Below are positions 25,690 through 40,533 of a stretch of DNA of 64,000 nt, one piece after another (position 1 is the first letter of the stretch; every line of letters begins with the position of its first letter). Under the pieces are notes generated by a model. That model was given only the letters and a program-made list of their open reading frames with translations, ran no database searches and had not been told where the DNA came from. Made by a program: the position numbers and the translations under genes. Origin of the DNA: Rotaria socialis (Eukaryota > Rotifera > Eurotatoria > Philodinida > Philodinidae). The stretch spans positions 124,001 to 188,000 of the forward strand of contig CAJNYU010001119.1 of the NCBI GenBank assembly GCA_905331475.1, read 5' to 3'.

Positions 25690-28279
25690 TTATGTTGATG
25701 TTGATTGTTCTGTTGATGCTGATATTGAAGAGGAGACATTTGCTTGCGGCAGACTTGAAGATGAATTTTCAATAGTTTCTTGTATGCTTTTATTTTTAGT
25801 ATTGCTGAGTGACTCACTAATAGAAGTAGTTGCTGTTTCCATAGGATTACTATTTTGTTCCGCAACAGGAGTTTGTGGAACTTTCGATTCAAGTTGACCA
25901 ATTACTTTTTCTACATTGCGTATCATTTCTTTTCGTTTTTCTTTTATATCAGCACTAACATCGACTAGTTCATCGCAACGTATCATTATTTTCAATGCTT
26001 GTTCATCAAGTAATTTATAGGCACGCTCATTACGAGTTGAGCCAGTGAACTTGTCAACTTGATTTTCAAGATCGTCCAAACTTTGTTTAATTTGTTGAAG
26101 CTTTTCTAAAGCTAATGCATTAAGATCACGTACAGGTTGTTGTGATGTTGATGGTGGTGGTGGTGGTGGTGGTGATGGAACATGCGCTGATGCTGAATTA
26201 TCACCTGATGGAACTTGTTGATCAGAAGATTGGGTTGTAGATGCTGAAGCGGAAGAAGAAGCCGGTGCTGGCATTGGAATTGGACCATCTGTATCTTTAG
26301 CCATTTTAAGTTCAGGCTCATCTTGCTGCTTGTGTTGCTGTTGCTGTTGTTGCTGCTGCTGCTGCTGTTGTTGTTGTTGTTGCTGTTGTTGTGACTGTTG
26401 CTGTGATGTAGTAAATGGAGGTTTAGCTGGTGATCTACCTCGTTGAGTAGCCGGTGAACGAGCACGATCATTTGCTATTTAAAATAAATAAAGTTGATTT
26501 ATAACTATGTCTACTTTTTGTTTTCTCAAAAAACTATTTGATATGCCTATCCTATTCAATACATTTTTCTTTTATAAATTTATCAACATTGAAAACAATC
26601 AAACGAAAGTATTTTCAAGGCTCTTTTTAGAGAATCGAATAATGTGATAAATTTATAAGAATATTATCGATTTGGTTTCTTTTCATTCTTCTGTATAGAT
26701 ATACGCCGAATTTTTTTTCTTCTTCTATCATTTGTTTTTCTTTCTTTTCTATGGTTTCTATTGCATGGAGGTTGATAGATGAGGACAAAAATAGTGTACC
26801 GCTCGTTCCTCATCACATACACATGCGCACGTCTATGTAAATATATTGGATTTGGTCTTTTGTAACCACTATCAATATCATCAATCTGGCTATCGATGTT
26901 AAGATATATACTAATGATGGAACTGATCGGCAAAAAGATAATAATATCCGCATAGCGTTGGTTGTTTTTCGAAACTCGTACATTGAAATCTCAGTTTTTT
27001 TTTGTCATCTGTCGAGAATAATCAATGTAACTGTCGATGAATACTTGAGTTGATACAATGAAAATGACTGAGAGAAAGAAGAAAAAAAACTCGATGTACA
27101 TTTTCTTATGTCGATTTTTACTATTCTTAGCAGGTATAAATGATTACTCCTCATCTGATAGGTTAACTCATTTAAAAGTAAAATTTACATGCATTTATAT
27201 TTTGTTTGCGAACACATATAAGTAAAAAAAACATTTTGAATAGAATCAATAAAAATGTCTTACTGTGAAAACGAAGAAATGAATTCTTTGTCGTTTTTCA
27301 AACAATGTGATACGATAAATCACACAATTGACATTTTCTGTCTTAGAGCAAAATTTTACTTACAGCTATTGTTTCCATTTCCTTGGGACGTATTCGATTG
27401 ATAATGATCCATTGGTGTACCGTATTCATTTGTATAAATAATATTTGGATTAATATAAGCTTGGTTAGCATAAGTTGGCTGCTGTGGCTGTTGAGGTTGT
27501 GGTTGGTATTGTGTTTGAAATGTTGATCGATAATAGGGTTGTTGTTGTTGTTGTTGTTGCTGAGGTTGGAGCTGGGGTTGGAGTTGGGGTTGAGATTGGG
27601 GTTGAGGTTGGGGTTGAGATTGTTGTTGTTCGAATGGATATTGTTGACTCATCGGAAAACTTTGATGCATATCTGCAAAATCATTAAGAGCATCGAATGA
27701 TCGACGAAAATTATTTGAAAATTTGTTTGGTTGAACGAAATCTGAATCAGTTCGAAAAGCACTACCAAATGTAGATGGTATAAATGAAGTATATTGTGGT
27801 AGAGTAGTAAAACGATTTGAATCAAACGGTGATGACAACAGATCTTCGCTAGAACGACGAAAATGTGATGAACCTGGTTCGTATATTCGTTGTTGTGGTT
27901 GTTGATAAAATTGAGGTTCTTGATGTGTTTGATATGAATTGAAATCATTGAATGGTTGATTAAATTGTGAACTTGGCATTGGGCGATCAAATGTTGTTGG
28001 ATTTAAGCCTGGTCGTGTTTGAAACCGGCTAGGTGAATTCGAACCCCAAGAATGAGGATCTGAAAATCCAGTATATACATTGTCATTGTAAAGTGTTCGA
28101 AATGGAGAATTATGCCTTGAATGTGAATCTGAGCCAGCCGGCTTCGGTTCACGAATGATTTCAACAGGAATTGAGACAAACTGAAAATAAGAGAATGTTT
28201 GAAAAAACAAAAATTATTCATTATAAATTTTCTGACTAACCCCAGATGGTGGACGATTAGAACCGTTTGTTGAAGACAT
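25690..28279 (-). CDS. BAG-domain co-chaperone, BAG3-like
   Basis: Three exons join in phase: 28279-28241, 28180-27364 and 26474-25690. After 13 residues the second exon opens with FVSIPVEIIREPKPAG, an Ile-Pro-Val motif like those with which BAG3 binds small heat-shock proteins. A long Gln/Pro/Tyr/Ser-rich region follows, with a poly-Gln/Pro tract encoded near 27480-27640. Exon 3 begins RARSPATQRGRSPAKPP, then a poly-Gln run (about 26333-26400). The BAG domain covers LEKLQQIKQSLDDLENQVDK to NVEKVIGQLESKV, three predicted helices that bind the Hsp70 ATPase domain and promote nucleotide release. The C-terminus is Ser/Thr/Gln-rich. The N-terminal WW domain of vertebrate BAG3 is not present. Role inferred: an Hsp70 nucleotide-exchange factor linked to small heat-shock proteins. 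Confidence 0.8.
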
Positions 28280-30604
28280 TAGTATTTATGAAGTAATAAA
28301 ATTATGCAATTTAAGTTTTTATTTTGTTTATCAATGACTATGATTTAATTGAACATTTAAAAACAATCTAAAATAATATATATATATATATATATAACCA
28401 TATTAGGTAAGAAATCGATAATGTATATAAATACTGTTTACGATATAGAAACCAATGTATAGTAACGATAGCTCAAAGTGATATGCTGTCGTACGAACGA
28501 ATGTGCACTCAGTTATTATAAGGCATGCGTATAGTAAAAGGCAAAAAATAACGCAGCTCGCGTTCTCCTACTGCTTTTTCTCTTTTTCTCTATCACCACC
28601 CACTTATTTCTCATTGATTATCAAAAAAGTGGATTTTTCTTCTCTCTCCTTCTCGTTTCTTTCTGGGTCTCAACTACATTCCCATCGGATGCGTCAGCGT
28701 ACGAAAAAAAGGAAAAAAAGAGAAACGCCTTGATACTTGATGAACGAAAAAATCGATGCGTCATGATCGAGAATGACGTCGCCAAGTACAGAAATAACAA
28801 CAGTCATTTTTGCCTTGTTTTTCTTGATTTCGTTTTTTATGCATCATAAACATACATTCGTCTCTTATTTATAACGTTTTTTTTCTTTATAAATAGAAAA
28901 ACACAAAATTGTCTTCATATGCATCAGAGTTTTGTGCTAAAGACATATGCTCATAATTAGTGTAGAAATGTAATTAAAAGTGTGCATATTTCAATGTTGA
29001 TATGATCAAAACTGAACTGATTGATCTGATACTCAAATAGATATTGTTTTTAACAAGAACTTTTCCTTTTCTCTTATTGACACCCACATTTGTTAGTTAT
29101 GTTATCTTATCGATAACATTATAAGTGCCCTTTACGATATATAACACTCATTTCATAAGGAAGAATCCGAATGCTCAGCGTTCCTAACCGATTATATCTA
29201 TTATCTCATGTATGAATGCATATAGAAAAGTAGCTGTTAACCGTTTATAATATAGATCTCATCAATCCCAAGCGTATATATATATATATATATGAAGAAA
29301 CAAAAGTTAACTCATACCTTCTGGTTGCGTATAAATGTAATGCAACGGTGACGCATATAAACAAAAACGATTCGACTGGTTAACTGTATTTTTGTAGTCA
29401 ATGTCGTAAACATGTATTTTCTGTCACCTTTTTATAAATATTTGATGATATATTCTCACTTTTTTAATGCTTTTGGAATAGTAATCATCATCGAGTTTCG
29501 ATTTTTTTCCCTTAGACTACCCAACAATTATTTACTGACAAGTATAGGACCTTCAGGTGAGATTTTTCAAACGTTAGTATTCATTCGATGTCATATTTAT
29601 TCTCATATTTATGTATCGTTTGTGTTTTTCTCTTTTCTTTTCTCTTTTCTTTTCTTTTCTTCTTGTTATTTGCAAGGACAATTATTTTTTCTCTCGATAT
29701 ATACCTCATTTGGTAGCTGTCGTAGCTGTTGTTGTTATTGTTGTTATTGTTGTTGTTGTTATTATTATTATTATTATTTTCGTCGTATCTCAAGCGACTC
29801 TCGTAGGAACAGGAAAATAGAAGGAGAAAGCGAGAAAAAACTGTCTTGGTGCAAATTGTTTTTGAAAGATAAATTCGATATCTTCTGAAATATCAAATTT
29901 AGTTCTTTTGCTTTTTGTCTCTCATAACAGTCGATGGTAAATCTTCTGAATTCAATATACGATCACTGAAGACATGTGAAAATATTGACTTAATTTTCAA
30001 TGAATAAAAAATAGTCGTGACCAAAGCTGTTTATGTAAAAACTAAGCATGACAAAACAGTAACAACAAGAAAATATACGGCATGTAAAATATATAGATAT
30101 CAGTCGGTCATTGACAGAAATCGTGTTGCTTGATATGAGAAAAATCTACTGGTTCTATCGATGACGATGATAATGACAAAAACAGAAAATAAATTGCGAA
30201 AAACAGCCGATTTGTTGATATACAACAACAGCATTAAGATTGCTGCTTTTTTTTCTTGTTTTCTCAGTGAGAAAGATGAATATTTCGTTACTATTTATTA
30301 TAAATAAATGAGTATCAAATTTATTTCTTTACTCATTCATATAACGAGCCAATAACAAAGTAATTTTTAGACAACAGACATTTCATATTGTTTGGTTGAT
30401 TTTCTTCTTTCTTCGGCACATATTAAATCATCGTTTCCTACAGAAAAACATTCGAGTATATATAAATGGCATACAAAGGTGGAAGTTAAGAAGAGAATCT
30501 TGTTTTAATATTGCCTAAATACAATAGTGAACAAAAGTATCAATAAAAGGTAATGAATTAAAGAGAACAAACAAAACAAAATCACTGCATATATGTATTT
30601 TGTT
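28280..30604. other. Intergenic region with simple repeats
   Basis: About 2.3 kb with TA microsatellites (about 28376-28396 and 29275-29292), a pyrimidine-rich tctttt tract (29630-29665) and a GTT/ATT triplet run (about 29728-29778). The triplet run creates long artificial frames of poly-Val/Ile on one strand and poly-Asn on the other. No real gene seen. It should contain the BAG3-like promoter. Confidence 0.5.
29728..29778. repeat. GTT/ATT trinucleotide microsatellite
   Basis: An uninterrupted series of gtt units, with some att, shifts into att units. It is visible directly in the sequence. Confidence 0.8.
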
Positions 30605-33595
<2,991 letters not shown>

Positions 33596-33802
33596 CTACA
33601 AAGACACATATACGCCTGGAGCGATACATAATTGAATTACTGTATATAGATATTTCAATGATCTATATTTCGTTTTTGTAAACATATAAACAAGAAAAAG
33701 AAAGAAGAAAAAAAAATATATAAATAATGTAAGGAGATAAACAAACTCATACATAGAAAGCAGAGAAATTACAAGGTTTTATTTTATTTTACAAAGAATA
33801 GT

Positions 33803-36501
33803 TTAGAATAGTTCAAGAAGGTTATCAGTTTCAAGTAATGCTTCGTCAATGAATGCAAATGTATCAACAACATCACTAGATTCGTTCAGTTTTAGTAATT
33901 GATTTTCATCATCTTGATTGGATGTTTGAGGTTCTGTCGTTCGTTTTGTAGTTGAAGTCTTATTTTCAGCGATATTGATTGGAATTTGTTCAATTGCCTT
34001 TGTCAATGTTTGAGAAGAAGTCATCATTGGAGTTAAAGGTCGTTTGATAGCAACTGATGGAGGCTGTCGAATCCGTGATGTTTTTATGATTGTTGTTGTT
34101 GATGTTAATGATGATTGCTGCAGAGCAGGAGAAGAAATTGCATGGTGATGTGTTCCATTTGTAGTTGTTGCAGAGTTTTTGCTTTGAGTAGATTTTTTCT
34201 CATGGCTCGATAATGATAAAGTTGACTGGATAGCTGAATTGAGAGACGTAGCTGGTTGACGCGGAGAACTTTTATTGTGTGATAATGAAGACGAAATACG
34301 CTTTGGTGGAGGCTCATCCGCAATTGTTGTTTCTGGTATTGTACGTTTGCGGTCATTGGTAGTTGATGTAATAACATTGCGATTAGTAGAAGAATGAATA
34401 GTCATATTGTTCACTGTGGTTATTGATGTAGAACATACAATTGATCGAGGTGGAGAATTTGGTTTTTTCTGGAAACGTCTACGAATAAAGATAATAATTT
34501 CATTGAAATATAAGAACAGCAGTCTAACGAAAGAGTGAATAGAAGTTTTTGATTCAATCAGTATTAATACTTACTCGATACGCATTGTTCGACGTTCATT
34601 ATCTTGTAACAACACTGTTCCTAGAATATTTCGAATTATTATAATCCTACGAATACATTCAACTCGTGCATTTAAAAAAAAACATCGAATTGATATATGA
34701 CGATGAACATTAACATATAATCGTCATTAATCTAATGCATCTCATGTCAAAAGAAATAAACATTAACAATAGTTGCAAGATATGTTTTCTTTTTGAATCC
34801 CTATCTAGATCTCACTCAACTCCTTGGTAAAATAAAATAAACGATCAAGAGCCAATATAACAAGGGGATAAGACTGGAATCTTCGTAACTGTCGTTGCGC
34901 ATGATTGAACATTTATACAGGCAGTTTGATGATTGGTAAGAAGAGAAAATAGTGTAGGAAGGAATATAAATATATTGGAATGATGACAAGTGGGATTAAT
35001 AAATGTAATGCCAACGAACGTACCCGCAGATGACTAAAACAAAAGAAAAAGAAATTTGTTTGAAACGTTTTTTCTTTTTCATAATCTATTGACCTTTTCT
35101 TCATGTGATGATGTAGCAACAGAAACAGGTGAGTTTCCGTTCGATATTTTTGTTGCGGGCAAACGATCACGATTTAATCGAATTGGTTTTGCATCATTCG
35201 TTGACGTTGTTTCTTTTGATGAATTGAATGATAAACGGTTTGTAATCGACGGTGTTGAATAAGGAAATGGAATATTAACAGCTAAAATCATGACATTGTC
35301 TTTTGTATTCATCTTCACTGTTTCTTGATAATAGAAAAATTTCTTACTTGACGATGAATCTTTTTTAAATTTTTTACTATCATTTTTTTGTTCGACAAAA
35401 CCAACATCAGTCCTTTTATCTTTTGCAGTTGAACCAGCACCACTTGATGAAACAACAACACGATTTGATGGTGCCGATGATGATGATGATGTTTTTGTTG
35501 TTGTAGTTGTAGTTTGAACAATTTTTCGATTTGGAATACCAGTTGATTCACTGAGAACAACATTTCTATTGACAACTAATCGTGATTGTGTTGTTGTTGT
35601 TGTCTCATCTTGACTTATTTTTGGAGTGTCGGTAATAACACAACGACTAGAAGATTTCTGCAATTTTGGACTAGTACTGTTATTGTCTGATATAGTTTTG
35701 GATTCATTTGATTGATCAACATCATCTGATGATAATGCAATACGACGTACTGTTGTTTCAGTTTTTGTTATCGGTGATGATATTTCAGAATTTGATAATG
35801 ATTCAATTTTAATAATAGGTATGACTATTTGTGGTTCACCTAGATAAAAAAAAACACATTTAAAAAACAAAAGATATTCTAATAGAAGAAAAAACGAACT
35901 CGGCGTTGATTCAAGAGGATTAATACTAGAATTAGACGTAGGTGTTGTTTGTGGTATGACAGTAGGTAGAACACTCGATACAATTGGTTTCGTTGCATCT
36001 TTGTTAATAAGATTAGTTGAAGAAGCTAAAGAAAATAAACTTTATGACTATATTCATAAAATAAATCTTCTTACGTCGTATTGTTGCTGCAGTTCTTGAA
36101 GTCATTCGTGGTCGCGAATGAACAAATGTGCAATCAACTTTCAGACAACCTGTTGGTGTATTTTCATAAAAGCATAAGATACCATTACTAATCATTGCAC
36201 GCTAATAGAACAAAGTCTACGATGAAAAATATCTTCGGTTAAACTTGATTACGTACTTGAGCTGTAGTGTGTCGAAATGGGCATGCAGGATCAAGGCAAT
36301 TACCACGTAGCCAAGCTGGACAAATAACGTTACATGTTAACGCTAATGGACTGTGTCGATATGTACATGAAGAACCCTGCAAATACATTGTGAGATACAG
36401 TTGAAATTAATGAAACCCCAAAAAAAAGAATAACAGTCATAACATACTTTAGCACATAATGATGTAAGAAAGTAAAAACAATCTTCGTTCGATTTATGCA
36501 T
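33803..36501 (-). CDS. ZC3H11A: ZC3H11A-like CCCH zinc-finger protein
   Basis: Read from ATG 36501 to the stop at 33803. The N-terminal exons encode three CCCH fingers in the order known for ZC3H11A: NEDCFYFLTSLCAK then GSSCTYRH; CNVICPAWLRGNCLDPACPF then RH; and LCFYENTPTGCLKVDCTFVH. A long Ser/Thr-rich, basic, low-complexity region follows, with a likely nuclear signal (PPPKRISS). The protein ends FAFIDEALLETDNLLELF, matching the short acidic helix that closes ZC3H11A. The family associates with the TREX complex and helps nuclear export of selected mRNAs. The start follows an acceptor (tattttag) ending at about 36515 and gives the family-like opening. Exons between about 35100 and 34490 are small, and their borders are uncertain. 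Confidence 0.82.
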
Positions 36502-37164
36502 GATGCTTTTTTTGTCAATCTAAAATATTTCAACATTCATAACTTATTTGATCGAATACACCAAATAGGGATGATGATCGTAAGTCTTTTATTGGAACAA
36601 ATGGAATTGCAAGTATATGTTTACGCTTATATTTATTTATGAACGATTATTCATTTGTAGCATTCTATATACCAATCATAAAATTAATCTATGAAAAAGT
36701 GGCTCCATCTTGTTGTTTGTTTTTTTCTTCATTTATTTTCTTATCAAAAATTTCTTTTTTGCTTATCTACAGAACAGAATATAGGTAAACAACGCATTCT
36801 AAAATCTTTTTTTTTGCATTGGAATTCAATCATTAAAATCAAATTTTCTTTGCTTGTTTACCTAGTTGTCTGTTCGACACTTGTTTTTTGGTCTATAATT
36901 TTTCTTTGTACATCACTTGTATAAGGTAAAACTAGTTTCTCATTGTTGTGCTCTATTTTTCATATAAAATATAAAATTTCATCGAACTAATTATAATCCT
37001 TCATTTTCTAGATTATTGGTGGTGTTGTTTTTTATTTTTTTTCTGTTTTTTTTTCTATCGATTTTATTGCCCTGAACATCATATCATATACATAGATCTT
37101 ACTGTGATTATCCTTTTCTTCTGTCATTGATATTTATTTCCTCAGACTTATATACGGCTTTCAA
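36502..37164 (+). other. Divergent intergenic region and Imp 5' region
   Basis: T-rich sequence between the divergent ZC3H11A-like and Imp-like genes. The short frame at 36691-36924 is hydrophobic low complexity and has no family match. An acceptor (cctcag) ends at 37145, 19 bases before the Imp start, so an upstream noncoding exon or spliced leader is likely. Confidence 0.4.
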
Positions 37165-38055
37165 ATGGATTATATATTCGGGCAACCTAACGATTTTCCA
37201 CTACGGTAAATGTATTTTCTCCTTTTTCAAGCACTCATTGTTGAACGTAATTTTTCTCATAGGATTCTTGTTCCTAGTGATGCTGTTGGAGCTATAATTG
37301 GTAAACAGGGTTCAACGGTTAAACAAATCAAACAAAAAACTCATGCAAAGTCAATATTTTTTTATTGAGAAAAAAAATTAGTTTACTATCTGACTATTTC
37401 TAGAATTGATGTCAATAAAAATGAAGCATCAAATATACAAGAGCGGGTGATTGCATTTCGGGGTCAACAGGAGAATTGTGTTCAGGCATGTCGAGAAGTA
37501 CTTGGGATTATGCATGAAGATGCTACAAGCAAAAATAAAACTAAGTAAAAGAAAATTATTTTCCAAGTTCTCGGAATCGAATATTGGAATATCAAATTTT
37601 AGTGATATTATCTTAAAAGTGCTTGCACATAATAATTTTATCGGACGAATTATTGGCAAAGGTGGTAATATAATAAACACCATAAAGAAAGAAACTGATA
37701 CAAAGTTTGTTAAAAAAAAACTGAATTCTCATTTTTTTTTCATAGCAATTCTTTATTTCCTCACCAAATAGCATAACTGTATCCAGTATAAATGAATTAA
37801 ATTCATATAATGTTGAAAGAATAATATCAATCAAAGGTGAAATTGATCAACAAATACGTGCACTTGAAACAATCTATACAAAATTATGTTTGGCCTATGA
37901 AAATGATAATGCTCGCGCATGGAACAATCCAGCATCTCAATATCAACAGCAACAACAACAACAACAACAATTGATGCAACATTTTACTCAACAAGCAGTA
38001 ATGATGGCTGGGGGTGCTAATGGTACTACACCCCTGTTTCCTACACATTACACTC

Positions 38056-38094
<39 letters not shown>

Positions 38095-39415
38095 CGATAG
38101 TTCAACAGACACCGACAAATAATAGTAATAATTCATCGAGTAAATATATTGAACAATCACCTCATCCAACAACAATGTATCATCCATCTTATTACGTAAG
38201 TTAAATATAATTCAAAACAAAAAAACAAAACGTTTCTTTAAAATTTATTCGTTCAATATTAGCCACCAATATTTCCGGTTCCGGGCCCTTATTATATGTC
38301 TTATCCACCAGCAACGGGTCACATGGTTCCTCCCTATCCTAATCAATATGGAACTTTAGGAGCTAGCGCAAATGGAAATCTTAATCTTCTTCAACAACAG
38401 CAACATTCTCAATCGATCGCACATTTATCTCAAAGCGCACCAGCTGCTAATGAAACTGTTCATTTATATGTACCGAATACGGTGATTGGAGCTATTATTG
38501 GTACTAAAGGTGTTTTTATTAAAAGTATTATTAACAATTCAAATGCATCAGTTAAAGTAATATGATTATTTATGAATAATTTATTTTGAATTAAACACAA
38601 TATTCATATTGCAGATTAGTCCGCTGAGTCCACATGAAGATCAAAATAAAATAATCGAGCGACAAGTAACTATCTCTGGTACACCTGAAGCTCAATGGAA
38701 AAGTCAATATTATATCTATGATAAAATACGACAGGAAGGTTGTATCTTTTATAATTTTCTTTATTTTTGAAAAATTAAATATTTTTGTTTTTAGGTTATG
38801 CCGGTGATGATGAAGTTCGACTTCGAGCCGAAATCTATGTACCTACAGCATTAATTGGACGTTTAGTTGGCAAAGGTGGACAAAATGTAAATCATGATTT
38901 CCAGTTTTAATAGAAAGAAAAACAAATATATTTTTGTTTTAGGTTCGTCAACTACAACAGTCAACAGGTGCAATTATTAAATTACCAGAAGATTCACAAC
39001 AAACATCAGCAAGTGAAGTACCCGTTAAAATCTTTGGTCCTTTCCCAGCTAGTCAAGTAAGCTCATAATTTACCTTTCTGTAATTTTTTTAAAATTTACT
39101 AATGCATTTTTTGTTTTGTTTTTTCTTGTCTAGTTCGCTCAACGACGTATTCAATCGATTATTCAAATGAGTCGTGATTCAATAAATACATCAAATGAAG
39201 ATAGTAATAATAATAATAATAATAATGCTCATAGCAACGGCGAACAAACAAATAATATCATCTTGAATAAGAGATCATCGGATAATCTCAAGGATATTTC
39301 GACTATTGTAAATGGAAGTACAACTAGTGATGATGCTGTTGTTGCTTCTAGTACAACACGAAATTCTGATGATAGTATAACGGTAGTGGATGAGAAAAAA
39401 TCTAGTGATGAATGA
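37165..39415 (+). CDS. IGF2BP/Imp-type RNA-binding protein with four KH domains
   Basis: Ten exons join in phase: 37165-37205, 37263-37349, 37404-37544, 37603-37704, 37772-38195, 38263-38556, 38615-38738, 38795-38886, 38943-39056 and 39134-39415. KH1 is LRILVPSDAVGAIIGKQG. KH2 is LKVLAHNNFIGRIIGKGG, the most diagnostic IGF2BP block. KH3 is LYVPNTVIGAIIGTKG. KH4 is IYVPTALIGRLVGKGGQNV. Each keeps the GxxG loop. Between KH2 and KH3 lies a linker with two poly-Gln tracts (CAA repeats near 37945-37970 and 38056-38093). The C-terminus is Ser/Asn-rich. No RRM domains are found upstream. Vertebrate IGF2BPs carry two, whereas fly Imp can lack them. The family localises and stabilises cytoplasmic mRNAs. 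A start further upstream cannot be excluded, but ATG 37165 directly precedes QPNDFPLR. Confidence 0.88.
37943..38093 (+). repeat. Two CAA/CAG poly-glutamine tracts in the Imp linker
   Basis: Runs of caa with a few cag codons at about 37943-37970 and 38053-38093 encode glutamine stretches. The pure caa runs are prone to length change and mark a disordered linker. Confidence 0.85.
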
Positions 39416-40095
39416 TGAGATTATTTTATCAATGAGAGCTTGAACAAATAAAGTGCAATTGAAGAAGAGAGAGAGAAAAAAATTCAATTTTTAACAGCAT
39501 TTACGTATGTTGTACCCAAGAAACTCGGTGATAAAAAAATATCTCCCTTCTTCTTGATGTCTTTTTTTTCTTTCCTTAACTTCTGTGAGATTCTAGATTA
39601 GACTAAGAAACTCATAGAAATCGCTTTTCATTTCTTTTTATCTCGACAAAAGTCGATCCGCTGATGTGCGCGCGTGTTTCGTTCATTTGTTTTACTTTTT
39701 TCTTCAGCTTGTTTTATCGTGTTGTGTGTTTGCTGTGTGTGTGTGCGTGTGCGTGCTGCCTTGTTTGTTTTCTTTTCTTTTAAGGGCGCCCGTCGAGTTT
39801 TCTTTTATTTTGAACGGCGGAATTCAGCGATGCATATGCGCTTTATTTAGGCTTTTTTTTTTTATACCGCGAGTGGAGAGCGCGATCTGAGAAACAAAAA
39901 AAAACATGAAAATAACAACAAAAGCGAGATGATGATGTATTGTTTTTTTTTTATAAATGAAATTTTTGTTATTCGGTAAACATATTAAGGATTAAAAAAA
40001 AGGCGTTCAATTCAATTGGTTGGACTAATTTAAAAGAAAATAATTCTAAATAGGAAAACGATGGTTTTATTTATAACTTTCACTTAGATTTTTAT
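39416..40095 (+). other. Intergenic region
   Basis: Contains the Imp 3' region, with AATAAA at about 39447 and a TG/CG-rich run (tgtgtgtgtgcgtgtgcgtg) near 39734-39757. A cacttag acceptor at 40081-40087 lies 8 bases before the next ATG. No gene seen. Confidence 0.5.
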
Positions 40096-40533
40096 ATGGC
40101 TGCATCGTGGCTTCGTATTAATGAACTTTTCAGTTCTAATGCTGATTTAGTTTGTATTGTGGGTCGTACGCAATCAATCAATTCTATACAAGGGACTATC
40201 GTCTTACATGATGATGCTACTGATGATGATTGTAATGAAATATCACCATCATCATCTACTTTGCATGTTTCATTTGCCAATCTACGCAGATCATTTGATT
40301 TTCAATCATCTAATTTTCAACGGGGTCAATATATTCAAGTTTATGGAAAAGTTGTTCGTCAAGGTGCTAATATTATTCGAGTTGAAGCTCAATTGATTCG
40401 ACAACTAGACTTTGACTTTGATCTAAATGAATATGTAAAAGGTTTATTGCTCACACGTAATTATATGACTAATGTTGATAGTTGTACGATAGACAACGTT
40501 GTAGATATAAATATAAACTATGTCATCAGATAG
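40096..40533 (+). CDS. Small OB-fold protein, RPA3 (RPA14)-like
   Basis: Single-exon frame of 145 aa. It reads like the smallest replication protein A subunit: LRINELF, then LVCIVGRTQSINSIQGTIVL, a beta-rich core with RGQYIQVYGKV, and FDLNEYVKGLLLTRNYM. The last part resembles the FDL..Y segment that ends RPA3. The loop after the second strand is expanded by an Asp/Ser-rich insert, making it longer than the usual ~120 aa. RPA3 is a structural part of the single-strand DNA-binding heterotrimer. TEN1 of the CST complex has the same fold and size, and I cannot exclude it. The frame ends 14 bases inside POLE2, overlapping its first codons in another frame. A shared transcript with POLE2 would fit a common replication role. 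Confidence 0.6.
   Translation: MAASWLRINELFSSNADLVCIVGRTQSINSIQGTIVLHDDATDDDCNEISPSSSTLHVSFANLRRSFDFQSSNFQRGQYIQVYGKVVRQGANIIRVEAQLIRQLDFDFDLNEYVKGLLLTRNYMTNVDSCTIDNVVDININYVIR

Noticed and set aside
29412..29888. 158-aa open frame and overlapping frames on both strands
   Set aside because: Produced by the GTT/ATT microsatellite and a pyrimidine tract; no domain, no codon signal.
40096..40533. TEN1 (CST complex) identity for the OB-fold protein
   Set aside because: Possible by fold and size, and tempting given nearby telomere-type repeats, but the opening RIN..LF and the FDL..Y ending fit RPA3 better. It is kept as an alternative only.
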